Virus record (IMG/VR): IMGVR_UViG_3300022752_000015
Location: 124,001 to 188,000 of that record
DNA length: 64,000 nucleotides
Strand: one strand, 5' to 3'
Source of the DNA: a virus
Every line of letters begins with the position of its first letter. Within the stretch, counting starts at the first letter, position 1. Shown here one piece after another: positions 52,905 through 61,891 of the stretch. The notes beneath the pieces are model-generated. The model made no database searches. It was not told the origin of the DNA and worked only from the letters and a program-made list of their open reading frames with translations. The position numbers were made by a program, and so were the translations under genes.

Positions 52905-55400
52905 ATGTCAATATACAAAGTAAACCCGACCGACTTTCAAAGCATCACTGTCGCCACTAATCCTAGTAGATATTATTCTTCAAGCTCAAGTGGCGTCACG
53001 GGATCCGTTCACGTTTTTGCGCGCAGATCAAAAATAGAAAAAGAGACAGCGCCTTTATCTTCCTTCATTGAAGCGACACACAATGACGTTGACATCGCTT
53101 CGACGATACAGGGAATAAAGCAACAGATAAAAAGTAAAAAGAATTCGACGACAGGCTCAATAGATGTAAAAAATGCAGTCGAATCTTTTTTAAATTTTGT
53201 AAATGATCAGGGAGTATCTGCAAAGAAGAAAAAAGTTCTTGACGTAATAAGATTCACACCTTCTTTTAACTTCACTTCGAATACAGTGCGAAAGATGGTG
53301 ATAAAAGAGAACTTATCTTCTTATTACAGAGGTGCATACCCATCATCTCACTGGGCTTATGTTAACTATAATTCTTTAAATTTTTTTTCTTCTTCCGATA
53401 TCCCATCTTCATCGGTCCTGTTGTATCCTAACTATGACAATGGGACAATCCACGAAGGTTACTCCTACGGCGCTTACATGCCAAGTGGAGCCATCAGTTT
53501 TGATTTTTACATAAATCCCAGATATAACAATATAGATGAAGGATTTAAAGCAGGAACCATTTTTCATCTTTCATCAACGTATGCGTTATCTTTGGTGTCA
53601 GGTAGCTTAAAAGATGGTCGAGGACGACCCCTGGGGTTTAAGATGCTGTTACAGCTAAGTCACAGCGCCGATATTCCTCCATCAATTGCTACGCAAGGTT
53701 CTTACCCAAATAATTTAGTATTTGAGTCTCAGGACAATGCATTGACATTTAATAAATGGCATCATGTTGTCGTCAGGTGGGGTACAAGTGAAATTAATGC
53801 AGGTACCGGTTCATTCAATGTTGACGGAGTTGACAAAGGTTACTTTGTAGTTCCTTCCGGAACAATAGCTCCGTTGGTATTTCCAGACAACGGAACCGAT
53901 CCAACAAATCCAGATGTTTTGTGCATCGGAAATTATTACGAAGGCAGTAATAGTGGGTTTAATACTCTTAAAAGTTTTTTTGCAAGAGACACGTCTAACA
54001 GAGAAGGTCTGTTAGAACTAGATCCAGCGACGGGCGTAGATGAACCTGACAAATATGCTTTTAATCACCCTCTTAGAGCAGAGGTCCATGATTTATCAAT
54101 AAAAAACTACTATATGTCAGAAGCCGACTTACAAGTTTCTAGCTCGATAGGTCCTTCAAGCATTGATTCTAGAGTGGCTTTTTATGTTCCTCCTTTCTTT
54201 GTCGAAGCAACGCCTGTTAGAAAATTCGTAAATACGTGGGGAGGAATACTACAAACTCCTTTTATTGAAGTCGATGGAACCACGGCTGATCCATTCAACA
54301 TTGCAATGGCATTTGGTGTGGCAGGCCATTACATCAACACTGAAAACTTTTTAAAAGATTTTGCCACCAACAACTTTCCTAGGCAACATCACCTTTCAGC
54401 ATCAGCATTAAACAGCACAACGACAGCTAGATCAGCGAATGAATTTCTTTACGATCAACCTATGGTCAGAAAAAGAAACTTGTTGATCATGCCATGTGAT
54501 GATGGAAATTTCTATCCTGATTACGATTTGCTTAAGAATGAAGAATTGCAAAACCTCTATTCAGATGATTTAGATAACTTCACTCCTGGATTTATCAGCC
54601 TTAATAACATGCTTTTGACATCTTCATTAGTGTTTAACACCTCTTTTGAAGATTCTGAATCTACTAATAAAGCAGAAAAAGACCCAGATTTCTTCATAAA
54701 AGAGACGATCGGCGTCACGCCTGAAAATCCCGCTTCATCTGGTGGGCCTGCTTACAAGAATTATTTGAGAAATACCAACAAAGCAATTTATGCAGGACAA
54801 TCAGGACAAGGTCTTCAAGAAAATGCTCCATTGACGATATATCAAAGAACAGGAGATTCTAGCTCTAATCAAGTAACTTTCTTTGATATCAGCAATCTGT
54901 ACTATGGGATGAGTATTTTACCCGGCAGTTTCATGATAAAAGATGTTTCTCTTTCAGGCTCTAACGGAGAAATGAAGATTACCATTAGAGACAACGGCAA
55001 CGGAGGGTTGTATAGAGCAGATAGCGATTCGCCTACTTGCAAGTGGAACACTGTAGGAACAATCTATTACAATGAAGGAATCATTGCAATAAAGAGTCCG
55101 CATCTGTACTTCTTTGGTAAGGAAAACTTTGAAGTTTCATTTAAAGGTGAACAAAACATTCACGTTTTGAAGTTAGACATGTCAGCACCAGTCAATCATC
55201 TAAATTCATCTTCAAATCCCACATTCGTGAAGGTTCCATCCACGCTGAATCCTAATGAATATGACTCTGACTTCGTGTATATTTCAGGCATAAATTTTCA
55301 TGATGATAATCTAAACGTGATCATGAAAACTCAGCTTGCACAGCCCATCATGAAACGACACTCTGATAAGATAGCTTTCAGAGTGAAATACGATTGGTAA
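52905..55400 (+). CDS. LamG-containing virion structural protein
   Basis: An 831-residue protein. Residues about 195-345 hold a LamG/concanavalin-like domain: GAISFDFYINPRYNN, ALTFNKWHHVVVRWG (the LamG 'W-x-H-V-x-V' strand) and GSFNVDGVDKGYFVV. A large beta-rich region follows. The last 60 residues match the C-terminal module of the previous protein (YISGINFHDDNLNVIMKTQL and IAFRVKYDW). The pair probably attaches to the same ring in the virion. The ATG lies 22 bases after the previous stop, with only weak SD. A host-glycan contact is possible. Confidence 0.8.
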   Translation: MSIYKVNPTDFQSITVATNPSRYYSSSSSGVTGSVHVFARRSKIEKETAPLSSFIEATHNDVDIASTIQGIKQQIKSKKNSTTGSIDVKNAVESFLNFVNDQGVSAKKKKVLDVIRFTPSFNFTSNTVRKMVIKENLSSYYRGAYPSSHWAYVNYNSLNFFSSSDIPSSSVLLYPNYDNGTIHEGYSYGAYMPSGAISFDFYINPRYNNIDEGFKAGTIFHLSSTYALSLVSGSLKDGRGRPLGFKMLLQLSHSADIPPSIATQGSYPNNLVFESQDNALTFNKWHHVVVRWGTSEINAGTGSFNVDGVDKGYFVVPSGTIAPLVFPDNGTDPTNPDVLCIGNYYEGSNSGFNTLKSFFARDTSNREGLLELDPATGVDEPDKYAFNHPLRAEVHDLSIKNYYMSEADLQVSSSIGPSSIDSRVAFYVPPFFVEATPVRKFVNTWGGILQTPFIEVDGTTADPFNIAMAFGVAGHYINTENFLKDFATNNFPRQHHLSASALNSTTTARSANEFLYDQPMVRKRNLLIMPCDDGNFYPDYDLLKNEELQNLYSDDLDNFTPGFISLNNMLLTSSLVFNTSFEDSESTNKAEKDPDFFIKETIGVTPENPASSGGPAYKNYLRNTNKAIYAGQSGQGLQENAPLTIYQRTGDSSSNQVTFFDISNLYYGMSILPGSFMIKDVSLSGSNGEMKITIRDNGNGGLYRADSDSPTCKWNTVGTIYYNEGIIAIKSPHLYFFGKENFEVSFKGEQNIHVLKLDMSAPVNHLNSSSNPTFVKVPSTLNPNEYDSDFVYISGINFHDDNLNVIMKTQLAQPIMKRHSDKIAFRVKYDW

Positions 55401-55412
55401 CAGATCTAGTTC

Positions 55413-55805
55413 ATGACAGTAAAAAAGAGAAAGAAAAAAGGAAGGTATCATAGAGGTACTCATAATTCTCCTCTGGCTGGCGAGTGTAAATTTCGTTCAG
55501 GATGGGAGCAAAAGTACATGGAGTATTTAGATGCTGACCCGAACGTAGAATCTTGGTCTTACGAAAAGATCGTTATCAAATACATCTCTAATAAGTCTTC
55601 AGGAAAAATTCGAAAGTACTATCCTGATTTTTTTGTGAAGATGAAAAATGGCGATCTACTCGTCGTGGAGATCAAACAAAAAAGGAAGTTAGATTCCTCG
55701 GCCGTCAAGAAAAAATCGGCAGCGGCACAACAGTGGTGCATGATCAACAATGCCTCTTTCTTAATTCTTACTGAATTAGAATTAAAAGATATGGGAATCT
55801 TATAA
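55413..55805 (+). CDS. T4 gp4-like head-completion / TnsA-type PD-(D/E)XK endonuclease
   Basis: A 130-residue nuclease-fold protein. KFRSGWEQKYMEYLDADPNV and ESWSYEKIVIKYIS are followed by KYYPDFFVKMKNGDLLVVEI then KQKRKL, giving E...PD...E-x-K as the metal site. This order ('FRSxWE...YPDF...EIK') is typical of T4-like gp4 head-completion proteins and TnsA-type nucleases. A basic N-terminus (KKRKKKGRYHRG) suits DNA contact. It follows the structural block by 12 bases and precedes the RuvC-like gene. Confidence 0.75.
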   Translation: MTVKKRKKKGRYHRGTHNSPLAGECKFRSGWEQKYMEYLDADPNVESWSYEKIVIKYISNKSSGKIRKYYPDFFVKMKNGDLLVVEIKQKRKLDSSAVKKKSAAAQQWCMINNASFLILTELELKDMGIL

Positions 55806-55845
55806 AAAGATTTTACCTGATGTCACCTGATGATGATAATCAGAT

Positions 55846-56403
55846 GTGTCAAAAATTGTTTTAGGTCTTGACGTTTCAACTTCAGTGACAGGTGTTTGCG
55901 TTATAGATAAAGATGTTCAACCTGATGACAAGGGTTCTCACATCCTTCTCCTCGACAAAGTAGAGTTCAAGAAGTGTAAAACATTTTGGGAGAAGTCTGA
56001 TGTTATTGAATCAGTTTTATCAGACATATTCCATCGACAGAAACTAGCACCAGTCGTATTCGCTCTTGAGGAACCGTTGTTGGGATTTCAAAAAGGAATG
56101 TCATCAGCAACAACCATCACCACCCTCATGAGGTTTAATGGTATAGTTTCTTATATCGGTAGAAGAATATTTCAGGTGGACCCAACCTACATCTCATCCT
56201 CGCACGCCAGAAAACTATGCGGAATAAAGATGCAACGAACATCTATCGCCGGAATGAATGGTAAGGAGCAGGTCTTCAAACACATGTCTGAAAACGACCT
56301 GAAGCATGTGGATTGGCCGAAGAAGAAAAATGGTCAACCCGTCGATTGGAGCCGTGATGCTACAGATGCATATGTAATAGCTCGAGCTGCATGTCTCTTA
56401 TAA
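55846..56403 (+). CDS. RuvC-like Holliday-junction endonuclease
   Basis: A 185-residue protein with the RNase-H fold of RuvC: LGLDVSTSVTGVCVID (first Asp), FALEEPLLGF (Glu) and SRDATDAYVIARAACLL (last Asp pair). These acidic residues bind two metal ions for four-way junction cleavage. The start is a GTG at 55846 in frame with the first Asp strand, without SD. A small broken hairpin (55827-55843) ends just before it. It would resolve recombination intermediates before packaging, matching its neighbours gp4-like nuclease and SbcDC. Confidence 0.85.
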   Translation: MSKIVLGLDVSTSVTGVCVIDKDVQPDDKGSHILLLDKVEFKKCKTFWEKSDVIESVLSDIFHRQKLAPVVFALEEPLLGFQKGMSSATTITTLMRFNGIVSYIGRRIFQVDPTYISSSHARKLCGIKMQRTSIAGMNGKEQVFKHMSENDLKHVDWPKKKNGQPVDWSRDATDAYVIARAACLL

Positions 56404-56427
56404 TTTTTGTAAATGATATTTCTTAAC

Positions 56428-56438
56428 TATAATATAAT
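56428..56438 (+). promoter_or_regulatory. Promoter -10 candidate before the 99-residue gene
   Basis: TATAATATAAT, two overlapping consensus -10 boxes, lies 28 bases before the ATG at 56466. A TTTGTA 16 bases upstream is a poor -35. A clean SD (AAAGGAG) follows. It may start a short transcript for the small protein and the primase. Confidence 0.4.
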
Positions 56439-56465
56439 TAGTTACATCCCAAAGGAGTATTTCAC

Positions 56466-56765
56466 ATGAAGATTACCCCTTCGCAATTACGTAAAATCAT
56501 AAAAGAAGAAGTCAAAAGATTGTCAGAAGGTCCTGAAGAGGAACAAAAGGTTTTTTATGACGCTTTACGTCAAGCAGAAGATGCCTTAATGAAAGTCGTA
56601 GAGATCGTAGAAAAATCCGGAAAGGGAAGCCCTGAAAAATTTGGAGGACAAGGTTCTCAACAGGTTAATCTAAAGGCGGTCCTTGCACAGATTTCCAACC
56701 AAAGAGAAATTGAACAAGACGCACCAGATTATGGCGGCGGTTTATTCGATCTGCCTGGCAAATAA
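56466..56765 (+). CDS. Small protein with LRKIIKEE leader motif, unknown function
   Basis: A 99-residue protein. The first 20 residues, MKITPSQLRKIIKEEVKRLS, form a basic amphipathic helix of the type '(I/L)T-x-x-x-(L/I)R-x-I-I-x-E-E', which also begins the product at 57801 (ITEARIREIIQEEIAIQQLL). The rest is charged and helical, with a Gly-rich tail ending DYGGGLFDLPGK. The start has a good SD. The leader may be a sorting or assembly signal. No known family. Confidence 0.7.
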   Translation: MKITPSQLRKIIKEEVKRLSEGPEEEQKVFYDALRQAEDALMKVVEIVEKSGKGSPEKFGGQGSQQVNLKAVLAQISNQREIEQDAPDYGGGLFDLPGK

Positions 56766-56793
56766 TTGAACATATAACTCTACAAGTATTACG

Positions 56794-56830
56794 ATGCTAT
56801 CGTGGCCATTCGTTCGGTCTCCGATAGCAT
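56794..56830 (+). promoter_or_regulatory. 9-bp hairpin with U-run spanning the primase start codon
   Basis: ATGCTATCG (56794-56802) and CGATAGCAT (56822-56830) are exact inverses around a 19-base loop, followed by TAATTTTTTT. The GTG start (56802) sits at the end of the left arm. It looks like an intrinsic terminator inside a translation start. It may attenuate primase expression or be chance. The loop is long for a terminator. Confidence 0.45.
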
Positions 56831-57785
56831 TAATTTTTTTGAATCTGTTTTTGGTAAGGGGCGTATATCTTCCAACGGTATCAACTTTGACGTTCGTTGT
56901 CCAATATGCGCCTCGGCAGATCCAACGAAAAAGAAACTTTCTATTCGCACTGACACCACCGCAAATCATTGTTGGGTTTGTGGGTGGAAGTCTCGTACCA
57001 TAGTTCCTCTAATAAGAAAATTTGGAACTCAAAATCAACTAGCAGAATTCAAAGAGTTGTTTGGACTGTTCGATAACTCTTTTCATCTGGTTACTGGTGA
57101 AAAAGAAGAAAAACAAAAGCTCGAACTTCCAAAAGATTTTAGGCTTTTGACGTTAGCAAATAGTATGGATCCTGACGTAAAGGCCGCCTGGCGCTATGTG
57201 TACTCTCGAGGACTTACTGACAGAGATGCTTGGTACTTCAAACTAGGAGTTTCTGATGAGCCTAGATGGAAGAGAAGAATCATCATGCCTTCATTTGATG
57301 CGCAAGGAAATTTAAATTTTTTTGTAGCTAGAGCGATCGATAAGGACAAAAAGCCAAAGTATGATAGCCCAGACGTAGATAAAAATCCTATCGTCTTTAA
57401 CGATCTAAACATAGATTGGTCAAAGAGATTGGTGCTAGTAGAAGGTTCATTCGATCTAGTAAAGTGCCCAGAAAACTCTACTGCAATATTAGGATCGGAT
57501 CTTGACGAGAGACACGAAATCTTTAATAAAATCTTACTACACAACACACCAATTGCGTTATCTTTAGATGGAGACATGTGGGACAAAAAGACTCCTAAAA
57601 TAGCGAAAAAGTTGCAGGAATATAATGTAGACGTCATCGTAGTTGATGTTCGTCCGTGGGGAGACCCAGGTAGCATGTCTAAAATCGAATTTGAAGAAGC
57701 GTTAAAAGAAGCAAAGCAAATTAGCTGGGACGATAACTTTAGTAGAAAGTTAAAAAAAGCTACTGCAGTAAGTTTTGCATTTTAG
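56802..57785 (+). CDS. DNA primase, zinc-binding plus TOPRIM
   Basis: A 327-residue primase. The N-terminal zinc finger has RCPICASA and NHCWVCGWKS (C-x2-C...H/C-x2-C). The catalytic TOPRIM region has VLVEGSFDLVK (Glu), ILGSDLDERH and ALSLDGDMWDKKT (D-x-D), followed by VDVRPWGDPGSM. It would make RNA primers for lagging-strand synthesis. No helicase domain is fused. The start is a GTG at 56802, in a hairpin, without a clear SD. The whole frame before that is closed by a stop. Confidence 0.88.
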   Translation: MAIRSVSDSINFFESVFGKGRISSNGINFDVRCPICASADPTKKKLSIRTDTTANHCWVCGWKSRTIVPLIRKFGTQNQLAEFKELFGLFDNSFHLVTGEKEEKQKLELPKDFRLLTLANSMDPDVKAAWRYVYSRGLTDRDAWYFKLGVSDEPRWKRRIIMPSFDAQGNLNFFVARAIDKDKKPKYDSPDVDKNPIVFNDLNIDWSKRLVLVEGSFDLVKCPENSTAILGSDLDERHEIFNKILLHNTPIALSLDGDMWDKKTPKIAKKLQEYNVDVIVVDVRPWGDPGSMSKIEFEEALKEAKQISWDDNFSRKLKKATAVSFAF

Positions 57786-57800
57786 TGATAATTAGTTATT

Positions 57801-58715
57801 GTGAGAAAGCACGTAATTACAGAAGCCAGGATTAGAGAAATAATCCAAGAAGAAATAGCAATTCAACAGCTCCTTGAAGAAGGATTTTTAGATTCTGCTA
57901 AAGATGCAATAAAAAAATTGTCAGTTGCAGTTACTAATAGATTTAAGGAAGCAGCAGACAAGTGGGCAAACGTTATCTCTGAAAAGATAAACATGATGCA
58001 GACGATCCCTCCAGAGATATTGACAATCGTCAATGCACTCGAAGAAGGAAAGAAGTCGACAGGAGAATCAATAGAGTTAGATGAAACGTTAAAGCTAGCT
58101 CAGTCTCTCAGTAAAGAAAATCCTCTTGCTTCTGCTGAAGAAGAATTATCTGGTCCTATCTACGCAAAAGCAAAAGAATTAAAAGAAATGTATGTTGTAT
58201 TGTCCGATAATTCTTACGTCAAACAAAGAAAAAACTTACACGAAGCAGGAATAATAACTGGAGCAGGTATTGGATTAGCGATCATCGGAGGTTTACCTTT
58301 GTTATTTAAAGGGTTAACTAAGCTGGCTGTCTATTTGAAAGCTGAAAAATTAGCTTCAATCTTTGAAAAAGCTGAACATGTTACTCACGCTTTTGAGCAA
58401 AAATTTATAAAATTTGTAATCCCTAGCAAACTTTCATATTTCGTATATAAGTTTTTAGCTGAAAAAGGATTTCATACGGCTGGTGAAAAAGAAGTTTTAT
58501 CTTACGAAAGATATAAATCTTCGAAATCAGAGCAAAAAACAGCAGAATTAATCTATAAGGCTTTATTGATATATTTTGCTTTTCAAGGACTAGCAGGCGC
58601 TCTCAAGGCTGGTGCATCCTTGTTAGGATTTGTTGAAGGAACTGCAACAACAGTGAAAGGCATCGAACTAGCAAAAGGATTTGCTGACGTTCGAAAAATT
58701 GTCAGCGGAGCATGA
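57801..58715 (+). CDS. Putative membrane protein with LRKIIKEE-type leader, unknown function
   Basis: A 304-residue protein. The start is a GTG at 57801. The N-terminus (ITEARIREIIQEEIAIQQLL) carries the leader motif shared with the 56466 product, followed by helical, charged sequence. Two hydrophobic segments appear at about residues 153-180 (GAGIGLAIIGGLPLLFKGLT) and about 250-285 (LIYKALLIYFAFQGLAGALK), so it is probably membrane-inserted or a membrane-active ejected protein. No catalytic motif. Lying between primase and SbcDC genes, its role is unclear. Confidence 0.7.
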   Translation: MRKHVITEARIREIIQEEIAIQQLLEEGFLDSAKDAIKKLSVAVTNRFKEAADKWANVISEKINMMQTIPPEILTIVNALEEGKKSTGESIELDETLKLAQSLSKENPLASAEEELSGPIYAKAKELKEMYVVLSDNSYVKQRKNLHEAGIITGAGIGLAIIGGLPLLFKGLTKLAVYLKAEKLASIFEKAEHVTHAFEQKFIKFVIPSKLSYFVYKFLAEKGFHTAGEKEVLSYERYKSSKSEQKTAELIYKALLIYFAFQGLAGALKAGASLLGFVEGTATTVKGIELAKGFADVRKIVSGA

Positions 58716-58728
58716 GATATGAACATAC

Positions 58729-58757
58729 GCATTATCTACGTTACATTTAGATAATGC
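58729..58757 (+). promoter_or_regulatory. 10-bp hairpin containing the start codon of the SbcDC-like gene
   Basis: GCATTATCTA (58729-58738) and TAGATAATGC (58748-58757) are exact inverses around a 9-base loop. The ATG (58754-58756) lies in the 3' arm, so folding would block initiation. No SD is visible. It resembles operator hairpins by which T4 replication proteins limit their own translation. Confidence 0.55.
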
Positions 58758-61700
58758 TACGAATTGCGCATACAGCAGACGTGCACTGGCGTGGGCTTAG
58801 TCGACATGATGAATATCGAGAGATATTTTCTGCTTTTATAAATGACTGTAAGAAGAGCCGCGTCGACCACATCTTCATTGGTGGTGATATCTTTCATACA
58901 AAAACATCAGGAATTTCTCCTGAATACATCAACCAACTAACGTGGTGGCTAAATGCCATGTCTGAAGTTGCAGTGGTGCACATCATATTGGGTAACCATG
59001 ATGGTAACCTAACTAATCTTTCTAGGCAAGACGCAGTTTCTCCGATTGTTGATGCAATGAAAAATGATCGGATAAAGCTCTACAAGAAAAGTGGTACTTA
59101 CGAATTTTCTCCTGGATACAATTGGTGTGTTTTTAGTCTCTTTGACGAAGAAGGTTGGAAAGATGTAAAACCAGTCCCAGGAATGATCAACATCGCGTGT
59201 TTCCATGGATCAGTAAGAGGATGCGTAACGGAAACAGGATGGGACATAACAGAAGGCATCAGCACTGATTTTTTCAATGAATATGACTTTGTATTTCTAG
59301 GTGACATACACAAACGACAAATGTTAGCCTACAGAGATGGAAAGCCTTGGATAGGATTTCCAGGTACACCCATTCAGCAAAACTACGCAGAAGAGTTAGA
59401 TCATGGATATTTGCTTTGGGATATTGGTTCAGCATCCAACTGGGATGTTAAGTTTTGTCAACTTCCTAATGTTAAGCCTTACGTAACGATTGATTGGCAA
59501 GAGAATCATGAAAAGTTAATCAACGAAGCTTTGCTTTATCCAAAGCAGTCAAGATTTCGTATTAGATCTAACGTACCAATGTCACAAGGTGACATTCAGA
59601 CGATTTCTAATCAACTGAAAACTACATTTCAAGCAACGGAAGTTACTTTTAAAACAGACTGTAAAGTAGAGACGAAAAAAATCTCAACGTCAGATGTTGT
59701 AATAGAGAAATCTGATATTAGATCTAATGAAGTGATCTTATCTCTTTTGCGTTCTTATGCAAAAGAAAACAAATATTCTAACGTAAACTGGGAAGCGGTA
59801 GAAAATGATGTAAAAAAGTATCTTTCTTTGGTCACAACGACGGATGATTTAGCTAGAGGATCTTCATGGTCTCTTAAACAGTTGAAATGGGATAACATTT
59901 TTGCTTATGGCGAAGGCAATGAGATAGATTTTTCAAACTTGAATGGAATAGTAGGAATTTTTGGTCCCAACAGGATTGGAAAATCTTCGATTATAGGCAC
60001 AATCATGTATTCTTTATTCAACACGACCGATAGAGGATCCATGAAGAACATTTACGTTTGTAACGTAAGAAAGCCTTACTGTTCATCCAGGGCAATATTT
60101 GAACACAACGGTAAATCTTATGTTGTAGAAAGGCAAACGACAAAACAGCTGAATAAAAAAGGCGGAGTAAGTGCTTCAACAGCTCTTAACCTTTTTAAGA
60201 TTAATGACGATGAAGCAGAAGATCTAGGCGGCGAGCAAAGAACAGACACTGAAAAGATCATTAGATCGTTGTTAGGATCTCCTGATGACTTCTTGCTGAC
60301 TTCTTTTTCTGCACAAGGAGAAACCAACGCATTCATTGCATTATCATCAGCCAAAAGAAGATCATTGTTGTCTAGATTTCTAGATTTAGATGTCTTTGAT
60401 AAAATGTACGAAAATTGCAACAAAGAGCTAAATGGATTTAAAGCAAGGTTAAAGAATTACCCAGAAAAAGATTGGGATGCCTTGAAGAAACAAGGAGAAG
60501 ATCTTTGTATAGACCTTCAAAAAAAGATTGAAGATCTGCAGATCAAAATATCTGATACTCAAAATTTGCTAACGGACGTCAAGTACAAGCTGTCTTTGCA
60601 TAAAGATCTAAAGCCAGTAACAAAAATTCAGCTTGAAGCTCAAGAGAAAAAAGTTTCTTCGCTAGAAAAGCAAGCGCAAGAATGTTCTTCTTATATCGAT
60701 TCATTAAAAGCAGAAATATCATCTTTAACTTCAAAACTTGAAACTGTCAATTCTTTTATTGAAAGTGAAGACATTGATGAACTTAAAACCAAACTTACCG
60801 CAATAGATTCTATCGAAAAATCTATCACAAGTCTAAAACATTCTTACGAGTTAGAAACTGCTACTTTAAAACAACAACAAAAATCTCTTGCGTTGTTGGA
60901 TGAAGTCCCTTGTGGTGATGAATACCCCACTTGCAAATTCATCAAAGATGCTCACTTAGATAAGTCAAAATTTCAAAATCAAAAAGAAAAAGAAGCCAAT
61001 ATAAAAGCATCTCTTGACAAGGCAATCAACTCTTTAAATTTGTTAGATAAAAATTCCATAATTTCAAAAATCTCTAAATATGAAAAAGCTGTTGGTTTAT
61101 TGTCTAACATCAAATTGGAAATCTCTAAGAAAGAAACAGAAATTGAAAAGTGCAAATCTTCCTGCGAGATTTGTTTAGAGAACTTAAAAGAAGCAAAGAC
61201 CAAGTTAGTTGACATTCAAAAGGCTTTAAAAAATAATGAAAATTATGAGGTTGTTGCCTTACGTTCAAAATTAGAAGAATTATCTAGTATTGCTAGAGAT
61301 CATGACGATGAAAAGATACGATTAGCGACTCAGCATGGAAGAGCTTTATCTGATCTAGAAAAATTGAAATCTGAAAAAGATTCTAGAGAGAGTTTGATTC
61401 GTGAGATGAAATCGACGGAAATGATATGCGATGCCTTTTCAAAAAAAGGTCTTCCTTTAATGATCACGAAAACTCAGCTTCCTGTCATCAATCAAGAGAT
61501 TTCAAAAATTTTACAAGGTATCGTAGATTTTACAGTAGAACTTGAAAATGATGATGAAACAGACTCTACGGAAATATACATCAACTATGGAGACAGCAGG
61601 AGGATAATTGAGCTATGTTCAGGAATGGAAAAAACTATCTCATCAATTGCAATTAGAGTAGCCTTAGTTAATATTTCAACTCTTCCAAAATTGGATATGT

Positions 61701-61891
61701 TTATAATCGACGAAGGATTTGGAACGTTAGACGAATCTGGAGTGGAAGCATGTAGTAGATTGCTCAATAGCCTGAAGAGGTATTTTAAGACAATTTTGAT
61801 GATTACCCATGTGGATGGAATAAAAGATATGGCAGATCATATTATCGAAATAACCAAGCAAGAAAAAGATTCTAAGGTGGTTGTCACATGA
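58754..61891 (+). CDS. Fused SbcD-SbcC (gp47-gp46, Mre11-Rad50-like) recombination nuclease/ATPase
   Basis: A 1045-residue single chain. Residues 1-330 are a calcineurin-like phosphoesterase: AHTADVHW, FIGGDIFH, ILGNHDGN, ACFHGS and FLGDIHKRQ. Residues from about 370 are an SMC-like ATPase with IFGPNRIGKSS (Walker A, about 404), long coiled coils, signature LCSGMEKT (Ser956), and FIIDEGFGTLDE (Walker B, Asp986). The hook is CGDEYPTC (Cys720, Cys727), C-x6-C in place of the usual C-x2-C. T4 encodes these as two genes (47, 46). The enzyme resects DNA ends for recombination-dependent replication. The start codon lies in a hairpin. It is linked by ATGA to the zinc protein. Confidence 0.9.
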   Translation: MLRIAHTADVHWRGLSRHDEYREIFSAFINDCKKSRVDHIFIGGDIFHTKTSGISPEYINQLTWWLNAMSEVAVVHIILGNHDGNLTNLSRQDAVSPIVDAMKNDRIKLYKKSGTYEFSPGYNWCVFSLFDEEGWKDVKPVPGMINIACFHGSVRGCVTETGWDITEGISTDFFNEYDFVFLGDIHKRQMLAYRDGKPWIGFPGTPIQQNYAEELDHGYLLWDIGSASNWDVKFCQLPNVKPYVTIDWQENHEKLINEALLYPKQSRFRIRSNVPMSQGDIQTISNQLKTTFQATEVTFKTDCKVETKKISTSDVVIEKSDIRSNEVILSLLRSYAKENKYSNVNWEAVENDVKKYLSLVTTTDDLARGSSWSLKQLKWDNIFAYGEGNEIDFSNLNGIVGIFGPNRIGKSSIIGTIMYSLFNTTDRGSMKNIYVCNVRKPYCSSRAIFEHNGKSYVVERQTTKQLNKKGGVSASTALNLFKINDDEAEDLGGEQRTDTEKIIRSLLGSPDDFLLTSFSAQGETNAFIALSSAKRRSLLSRFLDLDVFDKMYENCNKELNGFKARLKNYPEKDWDALKKQGEDLCIDLQKKIEDLQIKISDTQNLLTDVKYKLSLHKDLKPVTKIQLEAQEKKVSSLEKQAQECSSYIDSLKAEISSLTSKLETVNSFIESEDIDELKTKLTAIDSIEKSITSLKHSYELETATLKQQQKSLALLDEVPCGDEYPTCKFIKDAHLDKSKFQNQKEKEANIKASLDKAINSLNLLDKNSIISKISKYEKAVGLLSNIKLEISKKETEIEKCKSSCEICLENLKEAKTKLVDIQKALKNNENYEVVALRSKLEELSSIARDHDDEKIRLATQHGRALSDLEKLKSEKDSRESLIREMKSTEMICDAFSKKGLPLMITKTQLPVINQEISKILQGIVDFTVELENDDETDSTEIYINYGDSRRIIELCSGMEKTISSIAIRVALVNISTLPKLDMFIIDEGFGTLDESGVEACSRLLNSLKRYFKTILMITHVDGIKDMADHIIEITKQEKDSKVVVT

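Noticed and set aside
55827-55848. Hairpin at the RuvC-like start.
   Set aside because: Only a 5-bp stem with a bulged 3-bp extension. Too weak to list as its own feature, though it fits the pattern of the other starts.
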